Positions 35,821 through 44,505 of a stretch of DNA of 64,000 nt are shown one piece after another. The first letter of the stretch is position 1; each line of letters begins with the position of its first letter. Both the position numbers and the translations under genes were made by a program. The notes under the pieces were generated by a model. That model saw only the letters and a list, made by a program, of their open reading frames with translations, did no database searches and was not told the origin of the DNA. The DNA comes from Variovorax sp. 679 (GTDB lineage Bacteria; Pseudomonadota; Gammaproteobacteria; Burkholderiales; Burkholderiaceae_C): assembly GCF_003952185.1 (NCBI RefSeq), contig NZ_RXFS01000006.1, forward strand, positions 186,001-250,000, written 5' to 3'.

Positions 35821-37461
35821 TCAGCTGCAGGTGTAGCTGGACGCCGTGTTCACATCGCCCGCGCCGTTGTACTTCGGGTACTTCGGATACTGGCAGGCGG
35901 GCATGCTTCGGGTCGTGCCCCCGCTGGTGAACGTGTAGGTCATCTGCGTGGGGGCATCGCCGTTTTCCACCCAGCCCATGATGGCGGACGCCCAGTCCAC
36001 TTCCTTCAGCGAGCCACCTGCGCCGTGTCCGCCGCCGGGCACGATGAAGAAGCGCGTGGCGGTGTTGGGGTCGGCGAGTCCCATCGACTTCGCGATGCCG
36101 GTCATGGTCGTCCAGTTGCGGTAGTGGTCGTTGGGCGACAGCAGCGCATCGCTGCCGGCGTGCCAGGAGATCAGCTTGCGGCCCGAGGCCACGAAGCTGG
36201 CGATGGCCGCCTTGTCGTGATCGGCGCCGATGCGCGCGAGGCCGTTGCCGAGCATGTAGTAGTCGGTGTCCAGCACGAAGCCGGCCTGCTTCGCGGGCGT
36301 GAGCCAGGCCGGGTCTCCGCTCGCGAGCAATGCGAACCCGCCGCCGAGTCCGCCCCATCCGATGCCGAGTCCGTTGCCCCAGGAGTAGCCCGAGAGCACG
36401 GTGCCGCCGTTGGAGAGCTTGAGTTCCGAGAGGAAGGACTTCAGCGTCCCCACCTGTGTCGCGCCGAGGCAGATCGACGGGTCGGTGCTCGCACCCGGTG
36501 CGCCGCACTGCAGCACTGCTGGGTCGAAGGTGCAGGCCTGCGGATTGCCGATGAGGCTGTCGGTGGCACCGTCGAGCGCGTCGCACGATGCCAGCGCCGC
36601 CGCATAGGCTGCCCCGGTCTGCGCGGGGCTCAGCGCCGCGGGCGTACCCGTCAGCGAGGCCGCGCGCAGCCAGGCACTGGTCTGGCCCGCCATGTCCATG
36701 GTCTCGCAGCCCGAGACGATGCCGTCGAACTCCTGCGGCCAGCGCTGCGCGGCGATGTAGGCGTTGCGTCCGCCGTTGGAGCAGCCGTTGAAGTAGCTGT
36801 GGCTCGGTGCCTTGCCGAAGAAGGCCCTGGTGACGGCCTTGCCGAAACGCACCGTGGTGCCCACTGCGGCGTACGCGTAGTCGGTCGCCGATTGCTGGCC
36901 GTCGGCCGTGCCGCTGGCCCAGACGGCTGGCGCGGCCTGCGCGGGAACGCTTGCCCGGTTCCCGCCGTTCGATGCCGCGTACACGGCGCCCTTGAGCGCG
37001 AGTGTCGGATCGACCGCGGTCACCGCGCCGCCCGAGTCCTTCGTCACCACCGAGGCGATGCGCCCGTCGAAGCCGCCGCCGCCTTGCTGCCAGTACCGCC
37101 CGGTCCAGTTGTCCGGTACGTCGATCTCGATGTCGAGGAACGGTGCGCGCGTGCCGAGCACCTGGCAGAAGCCCGAGGCGTAGACCGGTGCCTTGGCCTC
37201 GAAGCGCGCGGTCTGCGTGACCGTCACGCCTTCGAGCACCTGGCCCTTGAGCGCGTCGCAGGTGCTCTTCAGCTGCTCGGCGGTAGGCCCTGCCGGTGGC
37301 GGTGCGGCGGGGGCGGGCGCAGGGGCGGGTGCCGGTGCTGGAAGCGGGATGAAGCCGCCGCCTCCGCCACCACCTCCCCCACAGCCGTGCAGGGCAAGGC
37401 CGGCGGCCATCAGCAGCCCCGCTGACAGCAGGGCACGGTGTACATGTTTTTCGTCGCGCAT
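35821..37461 (-). CDS. Tannase/feruloyl-esterase family lipoprotein
   Basis: 546 aa from ATG 37461. The signal ends in LALHGC, a lipobox-like sequence, then a run of nine glycines and a Pro/Ala linker. The esterase domain has the nucleophile motif FNGCSNGGR near residue 235 (family GCSxGG) and the acid/base region SWHAGSDALLSP ... VPGGGHGAGG. Tannase-family enzymes hydrolyse phenolic esters. It is divergent from the TetR gene and a related esterase lies beyond. Confidence 0.92.
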   Translation of the reverse strand: MRDEKHVHRALLSAGLLMAAGLALHGCGGGGGGGGGFIPLPAPAPAPAPAPAAPPPAGPTAEQLKSTCDALKGQVLEGVTVTQTARFEAKAPVYASGFCQVLGTRAPFLDIEIDVPDNWTGRYWQQGGGGFDGRIASVVTKDSGGAVTAVDPTLALKGAVYAASNGGNRASVPAQAAPAVWASGTADGQQSATDYAYAAVGTTVRFGKAVTRAFFGKAPSHSYFNGCSNGGRNAYIAAQRWPQEFDGIVSGCETMDMAGQTSAWLRAASLTGTPAALSPAQTGAAYAAALASCDALDGATDSLIGNPQACTFDPAVLQCGAPGASTDPSICLGATQVGTLKSFLSELKLSNGGTVLSGYSWGNGLGIGWGGLGGGFALLASGDPAWLTPAKQAGFVLDTDYYMLGNGLARIGADHDKAAIASFVASGRKLISWHAGSDALLSPNDHYRNWTTMTGIAKSMGLADPNTATRFFIVPGGGHGAGGSLKEVDWASAIMGWVENGDAPTQMTYTFTSGGTTRSMPACQYPKYPKYNGAGDVNTASSYTCS

Positions 37462-37538
37462 GGTTGTCTCCGATGTTTGATTTGTGCGCCGGGTGTCCGA
37501 TCGGTCCGGACGATCCGGTGAGCTTTTCAAGATGACAA

Positions 37539-37554
37539 CCGACCGTTCGGTCGG
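37539..37554. promoter_or_regulatory. TetR operator
   Basis: CCGACCG TT CGGTCGG is a 7-bp inverted repeat in the gap between the tannase-family gene and the divergent TetR gene. The ACCGACCG...CGGTCGG form is common for TetR-family sites. It lies 78 nt before the esterase start and 112 nt before the TetR start. Confidence 0.7.
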
Positions 37555-37665
37555 GAGGCGCAGCGAGGCTAACGCAGGTGCGCGAAATCAGGCAAGCGGC
37601 GCAGGCTCGGGACTAACCCCTAAGATCACCGGACGCGCCGCTTCACGCAGGACCCATTCCGATCC

Positions 37666-38301
37666 ATGACCGTTGATCCTTTTTCTTCTCGCCCAAGCGA
37701 CCAGCGCAGCCTGATTGCCAAGAGCGCAGCCGAGCTGTTCGCGCGCAAGGGCTATGCGGCGACGTCGATGAACGAGATCGCCGAGGCCAGTCATCTGTCC
37801 AAGCCCGGCCTCTACCACCACTTCAAGGACAAGGCGGAGGTACTGCTTCACATCGCCGACGGCCATGTCTCGCGCCTGGTCGACATCGTGACGGGTGTGG
37901 AAGCGCTGCAGCTGGCGCCCGATGAGCGGCTGCCCGAGCTGATCGAGGCGTTCATGGCCGAGTACGCGCAGGCGCAGCACGAACACCGCGTGCTCACCGA
38001 GGACGTGCGCTTTCTCGCGCCGGATGCGCAGGCACGCGTTCTCGACAAGGAGCGCACGGTGGTGCGCGTGTTTGCCGACGCCATCGCCGCGGCGCGCCCC
38101 GACCTGCACGACGCGCAGCTCCACAAGCTGCTGACGATGTTCCTCTTCGGCATGCTCAACTGGATGTTCACCTGGTTCAAGGCCGGGGGGCGGTTCTCCT
38201 ACGAGCAGATGTCGCCGATCGCAACCCAGCTGTTCCTGAACGGTATCTCGGGGCTGGAGGTGGCGCCGAAGAAGCGGGTGCGCAAAGCGCGCAAGTCATA
38301 G
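37666..38301 (+). CDS. TetR-family transcriptional regulator
   Basis: 211 aa. HTH at 12-60 (QRSLIAKSAAELFARKGYAA, then HLSKPGLYHHFKDKAEVL). C-terminal ligand domain ends in a basic tail KKRVRKARKS. Placed between two tannase-family esterase genes and probably represses the divergent one through the palindrome at 37539-37554. Confidence 0.95.
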   Translation: MTVDPFSSRPSDQRSLIAKSAAELFARKGYAATSMNEIAEASHLSKPGLYHHFKDKAEVLLHIADGHVSRLVDIVTGVEALQLAPDERLPELIEAFMAEYAQAQHEHRVLTEDVRFLAPDAQARVLDKERTVVRVFADAIAAARPDLHDAQLHKLLTMFLFGMLNWMFTWFKAGGRFSYEQMSPIATQLFLNGISGLEVAPKKRVRKARKS

Positions 38302-38333
38302 GGCGGCCCGCGGGCATTGCCGTAGTGGCGCGG

Positions 38334-40184
38334 TTAGCGGCATGAGTAGCTGGCGGCGTCGGTGATGCTGCCGCTGCCGTAGGCCGGCATGCGCGGATAA
38401 GCGCACATCAGGCCGCTGGCCGCGGGCGCCGTGGCCGGCGTGTTCAGCACCACCTGATCGGGCGGCGCGACGCCCTTCTCGACCCAATCGGTGAGTGCCT
38501 GGTAGTTGAGAGCCTCCGGGTACAGCGGTGGATTGGCCTGGGCGTTGCCCGTGCCGTTCGTCGGGAAGTGCCCCATGCCCGGGATCAGGTAGAGCTTGTA
38601 GAACGCCTGCACCGCGTCGAGCCCGCCCATCTGCGCCGCCACGCGCCGGTAGTAGTCGACCACGCCCGCATGCGGGATCAACTGGTCGGAGGAGCCGACG
38701 ACGGTGATCAGCTTGCCGCCGCGTGCGCGGAAGCGGCTCAGGTCGGGGTTGTCCGTGTCGATGTCGGAGAACTGCGGTTGCAGTGCGCGGCCGCTCGCCA
38801 TGACATCCGGGAGCTGCGCATAGCTCAGGTCCTTCCAGCGGCTCGCGCCGTTGCCGGTCGCGTTCGTGAAGGTGGGGCCGGCCCGGCTGGGGTCCTGCAG
38901 GAAGAGGGCGGTCATGTCCGAGGCGATGAAGAAAGGCGCCTGTCCCGCCACGAGGCTCAGGCTGGCGCCGCGCGGCAGTCCCCACCAGAGCTGGTTCGGC
39001 GACAGCGTCGTGCCCAGGCCGTTGTCGATGGCCGGGTCGGGCACCGAGCCATCCGCTGTCGGGCCGTACCACATCTTGTTCACCGCCGTTGCCTGCACCG
39101 TCGTCAGGCAATCCGCGGTGGCATTGCTGCCGCCGTCGCTGGTGCACAGCAGGGCCTTGTCCTTGGCGGGGTCGTAGCGGCATTGCGAAGGATCGAGCAG
39201 GTAGCCCAGATGCCGTCCGCCCACGAGGTCGCAGGCGTCGAGGGCCGCCATCGAGACCGCGGTCGATTGCCCGGACGTGAGCGGCACGCCGCCGAGGTCG
39301 CGCTGGACCACGAGCTGCGGATACAGCACGCCGATCGTGAAGCGCGACCAGTTGATGGCCGGCGAGGTGGCGATGATGCCGTCGAAGTCCTCGGGGTACT
39401 TCTGCGCCTGCTTCAGGCCCTGGCGCCCACCGGTCGAGCCGCCATGCCAGTAGGTGTAGCGCGCGGCGGAGCCGAAGTAGGCGGCGGCCAGGGCCTTCGC
39501 CTTCACCGTCATCTCGTGGATGCCGCGCTCGGCGAACTCGTTCCATCCGACGGTGTTGATCGTGCCGTCCGGGTTCATCAGGAAGCTTGAGTTGCCGGCG
39601 GGATGCCCGGTGTCGGTGGTCGCCGCCACCGCGCCTTCCTCGCCGGCCACCCGCCACGGAGAGGCCGTGGGCGCGTCGGCGAAGCTCGCGAGCGAGGTCT
39701 GCGGGCCGCCGGCCATCGCGGCGCCGCCGAGCAGGTGGATGCGGCGGTTCCACTTCGAGGGCGACGGCAGCCAGACTTCGATGCCGATGCCCTGCGTGGT
39801 CGAAGGCGCGTCGGCGGGGCCCGCGTGGCCGGGGCCGACCAGGAGCTTGACCAGGCACATGTCGGACGCGGCCACCGGCGTGCTGCCCGTGGCCGTGCCC
39901 GACAGCAGCAGCGCCTCTCCGGACTTGAAGGCCCTGACCAGCAGCACCCGGGTGTTGGCGTCGGGCCGGAACGCGGTCTTCATCGACTCGTCGCACGAGA
40001 GTGGCGCCGGTGCCGGTGCCGGTGCAGGAGATGGCGAAGGAGGCGACGACTGCGGAAGAAAGCCGAGGAAGCTGCCCGTGTTGTCGTTTCCGCCTCCGCA
40101 GGCGACGAGCGCGGCGCACAGTCCGCAACATGCGAATCGTGCAACCGCACGCAGGACGACCTTGATGCCGGATGTCGTTTCCAT
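38334..40184 (-). CDS. Tannase/feruloyl-esterase family lipoprotein, second copy
   Basis: 616 aa from ATG 40184. Lipobox LVAC at the end of the signal, then a Ser/Pro/Ala linker. The nucleophile motif YWHGGSTGGRQGL is near residue 245 and the late histidine region is LIPGMGHFPTNG. It differs enough from the esterase at 35821-37461 to be an old paralogue. It is likely surface-anchored in the periplasm and hydrolyses phenolic esters. The Bug gene is just upstream in the same direction. Confidence 0.92.
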   Translation of the reverse strand: METTSGIKVVLRAVARFACCGLCAALVACGGGNDNTGSFLGFLPQSSPPSPSPAPAPAPAPLSCDESMKTAFRPDANTRVLLVRAFKSGEALLLSGTATGSTPVAASDMCLVKLLVGPGHAGPADAPSTTQGIGIEVWLPSPSKWNRRIHLLGGAAMAGGPQTSLASFADAPTASPWRVAGEEGAVAATTDTGHPAGNSSFLMNPDGTINTVGWNEFAERGIHEMTVKAKALAAAYFGSAARYTYWHGGSTGGRQGLKQAQKYPEDFDGIIATSPAINWSRFTIGVLYPQLVVQRDLGGVPLTSGQSTAVSMAALDACDLVGGRHLGYLLDPSQCRYDPAKDKALLCTSDGGSNATADCLTTVQATAVNKMWYGPTADGSVPDPAIDNGLGTTLSPNQLWWGLPRGASLSLVAGQAPFFIASDMTALFLQDPSRAGPTFTNATGNGASRWKDLSYAQLPDVMASGRALQPQFSDIDTDNPDLSRFRARGGKLITVVGSSDQLIPHAGVVDYYRRVAAQMGGLDAVQAFYKLYLIPGMGHFPTNGTGNAQANPPLYPEALNYQALTDWVEKGVAPPDQVVLNTPATAPAASGLMCAYPRMPAYGSGSITDAASYSCR

Positions 40185-40224
40185 GGACTCCCCCGAAAGC
40201 TGCGAGAAGGGAAAAATGGGGCTC

Positions 40225-41268
40225 TCAATCGAGCTTGATGCGGCCGTTCGCAAGCAGCGCGCGATGGCGTTCGATCTCCGTCGCGACGGTGCGCCGCATT
40301 TCCGCGGGGTCGCCCGACGCCGGTTCGAAGCCCTGCGCCACCAGTGACTGGCGAAGCCTCGGACTGCGCAGCACCCGTTGCCAGGCCTGCACGATTTCCT
40401 GCTTCCTGGCTTGCGGTGTGCCCGTGGGCAGCACCAGGCCCACCCACGAGTGGTACTGGTAGTTGCGCAGCGCAGGCAGGCCGGTCTCGGCGTAGCTCGG
40501 AACCTGCGGCAGCATTGCCCAACGCTGCGAGGACGTGGCCGCAAGGGCCTTCACCCGTCCGTTCTGCACGAGCGCAACGACGGGCGTGGTGGCGTAGACC
40601 ATCAGATCCACTTCGCCACCTGCCAGCGCGCCCATGACCTGCGCTTCACCCTTGTACGGGATGTGCCGGGCGTCGATGTCGAGCGTGTGCAGCAGTTCCT
40701 CGCTCTGCAGGTGCAGGCTGGTGCCGATGCCGAACGAGCCGTAGGTGAGCTCTCCCGGATGCGCCTTTGCGTAGCGGACCAGATCGGCCATGCCGGCCAC
40801 TGGCAGGTCGGCGCGCACTGCGACCACGCCGGCATTGGCTGCGACGATGCCCAGCGGATCGAAGTCGCTCAAAGGGGCGTAGCCGGGGGCCTTGTCGACC
40901 ACCGGGTTCACCGAGGCGATGGAAGGCGAGACCGCGATCAGCGTGTGGCCGTCGCGCGGCGCGCGCAGGGCGGCCTGCACGCCGATCTTGCCCGCGGCGC
41001 CCAGGCGGTTGTCGACCACCACGGGATGACCGAGTGCGCTCGCCAGCTCGGGCGCCACCAACCGCGCGACGCGATCGATGGGACCGCCCGGCGGCGCCGG
41101 CACGACGATCGTGAAGACCTGCGGCGAGGCGACGCAGGTAGTGCCAGCCAGCAATCCTGCTGTGAGGAGCAGGGCGGCACGGCGTCTTCGCGGCGACGAC
41201 TGAACCTGCCGGTGGCTGCGGAAGAGCTTCGTTGCAAGGAGCTCCAGCAGCTTGTCTCTGCTTGTCAT
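40225..41268 (-). CDS. Bug-family periplasmic binding protein
   Basis: 347 aa from ATG 41268. A basic N-terminus (SSPRRRRAALLLTAGLLAGT) precedes the signal core, then the Bug pattern FTIVVPAPPGGPIDRVARLV and LGHPVVVDNRLGAAGKIG. It ends 41 nt before the esterase gene and may be cotranscribed with it. Upstream direct repeats TTTTCCAT are possible regulatory sites. Confidence 0.92.
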   Translation of the reverse strand: MTSRDKLLELLATKLFRSHRQVQSSPRRRRAALLLTAGLLAGTTCVASPQVFTIVVPAPPGGPIDRVARLVAPELASALGHPVVVDNRLGAAGKIGVQAALRAPRDGHTLIAVSPSIASVNPVVDKAPGYAPLSDFDPLGIVAANAGVVAVRADLPVAGMADLVRYAKAHPGELTYGSFGIGTSLHLQSEELLHTLDIDARHIPYKGEAQVMGALAGGEVDLMVYATTPVVALVQNGRVKALAATSSQRWAMLPQVPSYAETGLPALRNYQYHSWVGLVLPTGTPQARKQEIVQAWQRVLRSPRLRQSLVAQGFEPASGDPAEMRRTVATEIERHRALLANGRIKLD

Positions 41269-41443
41269 GCGGCCATCGTAGGCAGGTAGATCGATATTCT
41301 GAAATACCGTTTTCCATCGATTTTCCATATGCCGTGGATATGAGTGGGTAGCAGTGCCGAGTGGAGCGGTGTCGCTGGCTGTCCCGGCAAGCCTGATCGC
41401 GCCATCGCGAACACCTTCGCGAAAAATGGTTTCTTCTAAATAG

Positions 41444-41472
41444 TTGACGTCTAAATTATTTAGGAATAAATT
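41444..41472 (+). promoter_or_regulatory. Sigma-70-like promoter with an operator in the spacer
   Basis: TTGACG (41444-41449), 17-nt spacer, TAAATT (41467-41472). The spacer contains the perfect palindrome CTAAATTATTTAG (41451-41463), so a repressor could sit between the two boxes. It stands about 96 nt before the hydrolase start. Confidence 0.75.
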
Positions 41473-41567
41473 TAAGTCACAGCGAGGGCTTCGTGTGCGG
41501 TCCTCGGTGGCATCACTCTTCACGCACTCGTTCAATCCGCGCCAACGTGCGCATTCAGGAGTCGCAA

Positions 41568-42365
41568 ATGTCCATGTCCAAGATCGCCAAGTTCTTCACC
41601 ACCGCCGTCTTCGGTGCCGCAGTCGTTGCGGCTGGCGGCGCCGCGACGGCAACGGCCGCTACCCAGGCCAAGCCGGGCATCGTTCTCGTGCACGGAGGCT
41701 TCGTTGACGGCTCCGGCTGGGAGGGCGTCTACAAGATCCTGTCGAAGGACGGGTACGACGTGACCATCGTTCAGAACCCGACCATCTCCCTGGCCGATGA
41801 CGTTGCGGTCACCAGGCGCGCGATCGCTGCCCACAAGGGGCCAGTCGTCCTGGTCGGCCACTCGTACGGCGGTGTCGTCATCACCGAGGCAGGCAACGAC
41901 GAGAAGGTGGCGAGCCTCGTCTACATCGCTGCGTTCGCTCCGGACAAGGGCGAGTCGGTCGACTCGCTGATCAAGAACCCGCCTCCCGGCGCACCGGTGC
42001 CCCCGATCCTCCCGCCGCAGGACGGCTTCCTGATGCTCGACAAGGCGAAGTTCGCCGCTTCCTTCGCGGCGGACGTGAAGAAGGAGACCGCCGCCTTCAT
42101 GGCGAACTCGCAAGTGCCGTGGGGTGTCGCCGCGCTGGGCGGAGCCGTCAGCGAGCCGGCGTGGAAATCGAAGCCGAGCTGGTATCTCGTGGCCAAGGAC
42201 GACAAGATGATCCCGCCGCCCGCGCAGCGCGAGATGTCCAAACGCGCTGGCGCCGCTGTCACTGAAGTGCCAGGCAGCCATGCCGTCTACGTCTCCGACC
42301 CGAAGGCAGTCGCAGCGGTGATCAAGCGGGCCGCGGACAAGGTTTCCGCCACTGCCAGGCAGTGA
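41568..42365 (+). CDS. Secreted alpha/beta hydrolase
   Basis: 265 aa from ATG 41568 with CAGGAG upstream. Signal peptide about 30 residues (AVFGAAVVAAGGAATATA). Hydrolase motifs: VLVHGGFVDGSGW, nucleophile elbow GHSYGG near residue 98 and the late histidine in VPGSHAVYVSDP. It resembles the single-domain esterase/dehydrochlorinase-type hydrolases induced under stress in several bacteria. The promoter has an embedded palindrome, implying repression. Confidence 0.92.
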   Translation: MSMSKIAKFFTTAVFGAAVVAAGGAATATAATQAKPGIVLVHGGFVDGSGWEGVYKILSKDGYDVTIVQNPTISLADDVAVTRRAIAAHKGPVVLVGHSYGGVVITEAGNDEKVASLVYIAAFAPDKGESVDSLIKNPPPGAPVPPILPPQDGFLMLDKAKFAASFAADVKKETAAFMANSQVPWGVAALGGAVSEPAWKSKPSWYLVAKDDKMIPPPAQREMSKRAGAAVTEVPGSHAVYVSDPKAVAAVIKRAADKVSATARQ

Positions 42366-42463
42366 TGAAGCCGGGCGCCACCCGTGTCGAATCGCGCGGT
42401 CAGTTAAAGCTTTTCTAATTGTTCCGCGCTACCTTTCCGGACGCACCGGTTTGGAGGGATGAC

Positions 42464-44143
42464 ATGCGCACCTTGTTCGTCGAGGATGACGAAACGATCG
42501 GAACCAGACTGGTCCGCGGATTGGCACGCTCAGGCCGGTCCGTGGACCGGGTGCGAGACAGCCTGGGGTCGGCCATTCTGGCGGTTTGCATCGTGCTCTG
42601 CCTCGTGGGATGCGCTTCGCTTCCCGATGAAGGGCCGCGCGTCGCCACGACCTCGCTGCCGGTGCAGGGGCCGGCCACGCCGCTGGACCGGATCGCCACG
42701 GCATCCATGGAGGCGGCGCCAGCGGACATCAGCGGTTTCCGCCTCATGCTGGGCCTGGCCAGCATGGACACGCGCCTGGCACTGCTGCGCGGCGCCCGCC
42801 GTTCGCTCGACCTGCAGTACTACCACCTGCACAACGACGCCACCGGCCGGCTGATCCTGCGCGAGCTGCGCAACGCCGCGCAGCGCGGCGTGCGCGTGCG
42901 GCTGCTGGTCGACGATCTCTACACCGAGGAGATCGACGCCCTGCTGAGGGGCCTGGATGCCTACCCGAACGTGGAGGTGCGCCTGTTCAACCCGTTCCCC
43001 ACGCGCGGCGGGATTGCCACGCGCTTCGGCCTGGCCCTGTTCGACTTCGCCCGCCTCAATCGGCGCATGCACAACAAGCTGTTCGTGGGCGATGGCGTCC
43101 TGGCGGTGGCCGGCGGGCGCAACCTGGGCGACATCTACTTCATGCGCGACGCGGACGCGAACTTCTTCGACTACGACGTGCTGGCCGCGGGACCGGTGGT
43201 GTCGCAGATGAGCGAGATCTTCGACGAGTACTGGAACGCTCCGCAAGTGCGCACCGCGGACTCCGTGCTGCGCCGGCAGCAGGATCCGCAAGCGCTGCGC
43301 GACGATTTCGATCGCAGCGTGAACGGGCCCGACACGCCGGAACCGCTGCCTTTCCGCTCCGTTGATCCGCAGGGCGGGTTGACGCTGGGCGACGAACTCC
43401 AGGCTGGACGGGTGCGGATGGACTTCGGCAAGGCACAGGCCTTCGCCGACTCACCCGCCAAGGCGTGGGGGCAGATGGAGACGCGGCGCTTGCCCAGTGG
43501 CGCGCAGATCGACACCAGCCGCCGGCTGCTCGGCGAAGCGGCGCAGCAGGCCAGCAGCGAGATCGTCACGGCCACGCCTTACTTCGTTCCGGGCCCGCTA
43601 GCGCTGCAGGGGATGCGGCGCAATGCGGCGCGCGGCATCCGGCAGATACTCATCACCAACTCTCTGGCCGCGACGGACGAACCGATCGTGCATACCGGCT
43701 ACCGGCGCTACCGCGACAACCTGCTGCGCGGCGGCATGCAGATCTACGAAATCCGGCCGGATGCCGACCGCGCGCTCTTCTCCGGGCGGATCGGCGAAGG
43801 CGCCAGGGTGCGCCTGCACACCAAGGCCATGGTGGTCGACCGGCAGACGCTGCTGCTGGGCTCGGTGAACATGGATCTCCGCTCCGAGGGGCTGAACACC
43901 GAGTTCGGCCTGCGCATCGACAGCCCGGCGCTGGCCGAGGAGGCGCGTGCCTTCTTTTCCGAACTGATAGCGCACGCCGCGTATCAGGTGCGGCTGAAGC
44001 CGGGCAGCGAGCAGGACCTCGAATGGTGGAGCGTGGACGATGCCGTACCCGTGATGGTCACCGACCGGGAGCCCGGTGCCGACCTCTGGATGCGCACGAA
44101 GCTGTACTTTCAGTCGCTGGTCGTCCCGGAATCCATGCTCTGA
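42464..44143 (+). CDS. Phospholipase D/cardiolipin synthase-like lipoprotein with a fused response-regulator fragment
   Basis: 559 aa. Two HKD motifs: HNKLFVGD from H203 and HTKAMVVD from H452, as in ClsC/YmdC. These enzymes transfer phosphatidyl groups. Residues 1-32 (RTLFVEDDETIGTRLVRGLA, SGRSVDRVRD) look like the start of an OmpR-type receiver domain, cut before the phospho-acceptor. They are followed directly by a lipoprotein signal (ILAVCIVLCLVGCAS). A GTG in the junction (VRDSLGSAI) could be the true start of a processed lipoprotein. The strong GGAGGG before ATG 42464 belongs to the receiver remnant. Confidence 0.9.
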   Translation: MRTLFVEDDETIGTRLVRGLARSGRSVDRVRDSLGSAILAVCIVLCLVGCASLPDEGPRVATTSLPVQGPATPLDRIATASMEAAPADISGFRLMLGLASMDTRLALLRGARRSLDLQYYHLHNDATGRLILRELRNAAQRGVRVRLLVDDLYTEEIDALLRGLDAYPNVEVRLFNPFPTRGGIATRFGLALFDFARLNRRMHNKLFVGDGVLAVAGGRNLGDIYFMRDADANFFDYDVLAAGPVVSQMSEIFDEYWNAPQVRTADSVLRRQQDPQALRDDFDRSVNGPDTPEPLPFRSVDPQGGLTLGDELQAGRVRMDFGKAQAFADSPAKAWGQMETRRLPSGAQIDTSRRLLGEAAQQASSEIVTATPYFVPGPLALQGMRRNAARGIRQILITNSLAATDEPIVHTGYRRYRDNLLRGGMQIYEIRPDADRALFSGRIGEGARVRLHTKAMVVDRQTLLLGSVNMDLRSEGLNTEFGLRIDSPALAEEARAFFSELIAHAAYQVRLKPGSEQDLEWWSVDDAVPVMVTDREPGADLWMRTKLYFQSLVVPESML

Positions 44144-44152
44144 GCGGGCGTT

Positions 44153-44479
44153 CTACCTGTCGTAGGCCAGGATCCAGGCTGCCAGGGCCTGCAGATCCGT
44201 GTCGGGCACCTGCGGCTGCGGCGGCATGGGCATGGAACCCCATCGTCCCGAGCCGCCGCTTCGGATGCTCGCCGCCAGCTGTGCCGCGGTTTTTCCGTCG
44301 GCGCGGCTCTTCTCTGCAATCTGCTGCCAGCTGGGGCCGACGGATTTCTGAGCCGGCTGATGGCAGGCGAGGCAGGCGTATTTGGCCGTTAGTGCCTCGC
44401 TCGCCAGGCAGGACATCGGTGCGAGCACGGCAATCTCGAGTAACAGGGCAGCGGAAAGTTTTTTCATGGACATGGGCAT
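44153..44479 (-). CDS. Small periplasmic class I cytochrome c
   Basis: About 108 aa. Signal peptide ending CLASEA, then the haem motif CLACH near residue 36 and the axial methionine in [12 protein letters not shown]. It would pass electrons from the adjacent molybdenum dehydrogenase to the respiratory chain. Three in-frame ATGs (44479, 44473, 44467) are possible and none has a good ribosome binding site. Confidence 0.9.
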   Translation of the reverse strand: MPMSMKKLSAALLLEIAVLAPMSCLASEALTAKYACLACHQPAQKSVGPSWQQIAEKSRADGKTAAQLAASIRSGGSGRWGSMPMPPQPQVPDTDLQALAAWILAYDR

Positions 44480-44505
44480 GGGCGAGGTTCGGTGAGGCGC
44501 ATGGC

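Noticed and set aside
37320..37385. Gly-run and Pro/Ala repeat as a mobile or regulatory repeat
   Set aside because: It is the coding sequence of a lipoprotein linker after the lipobox.
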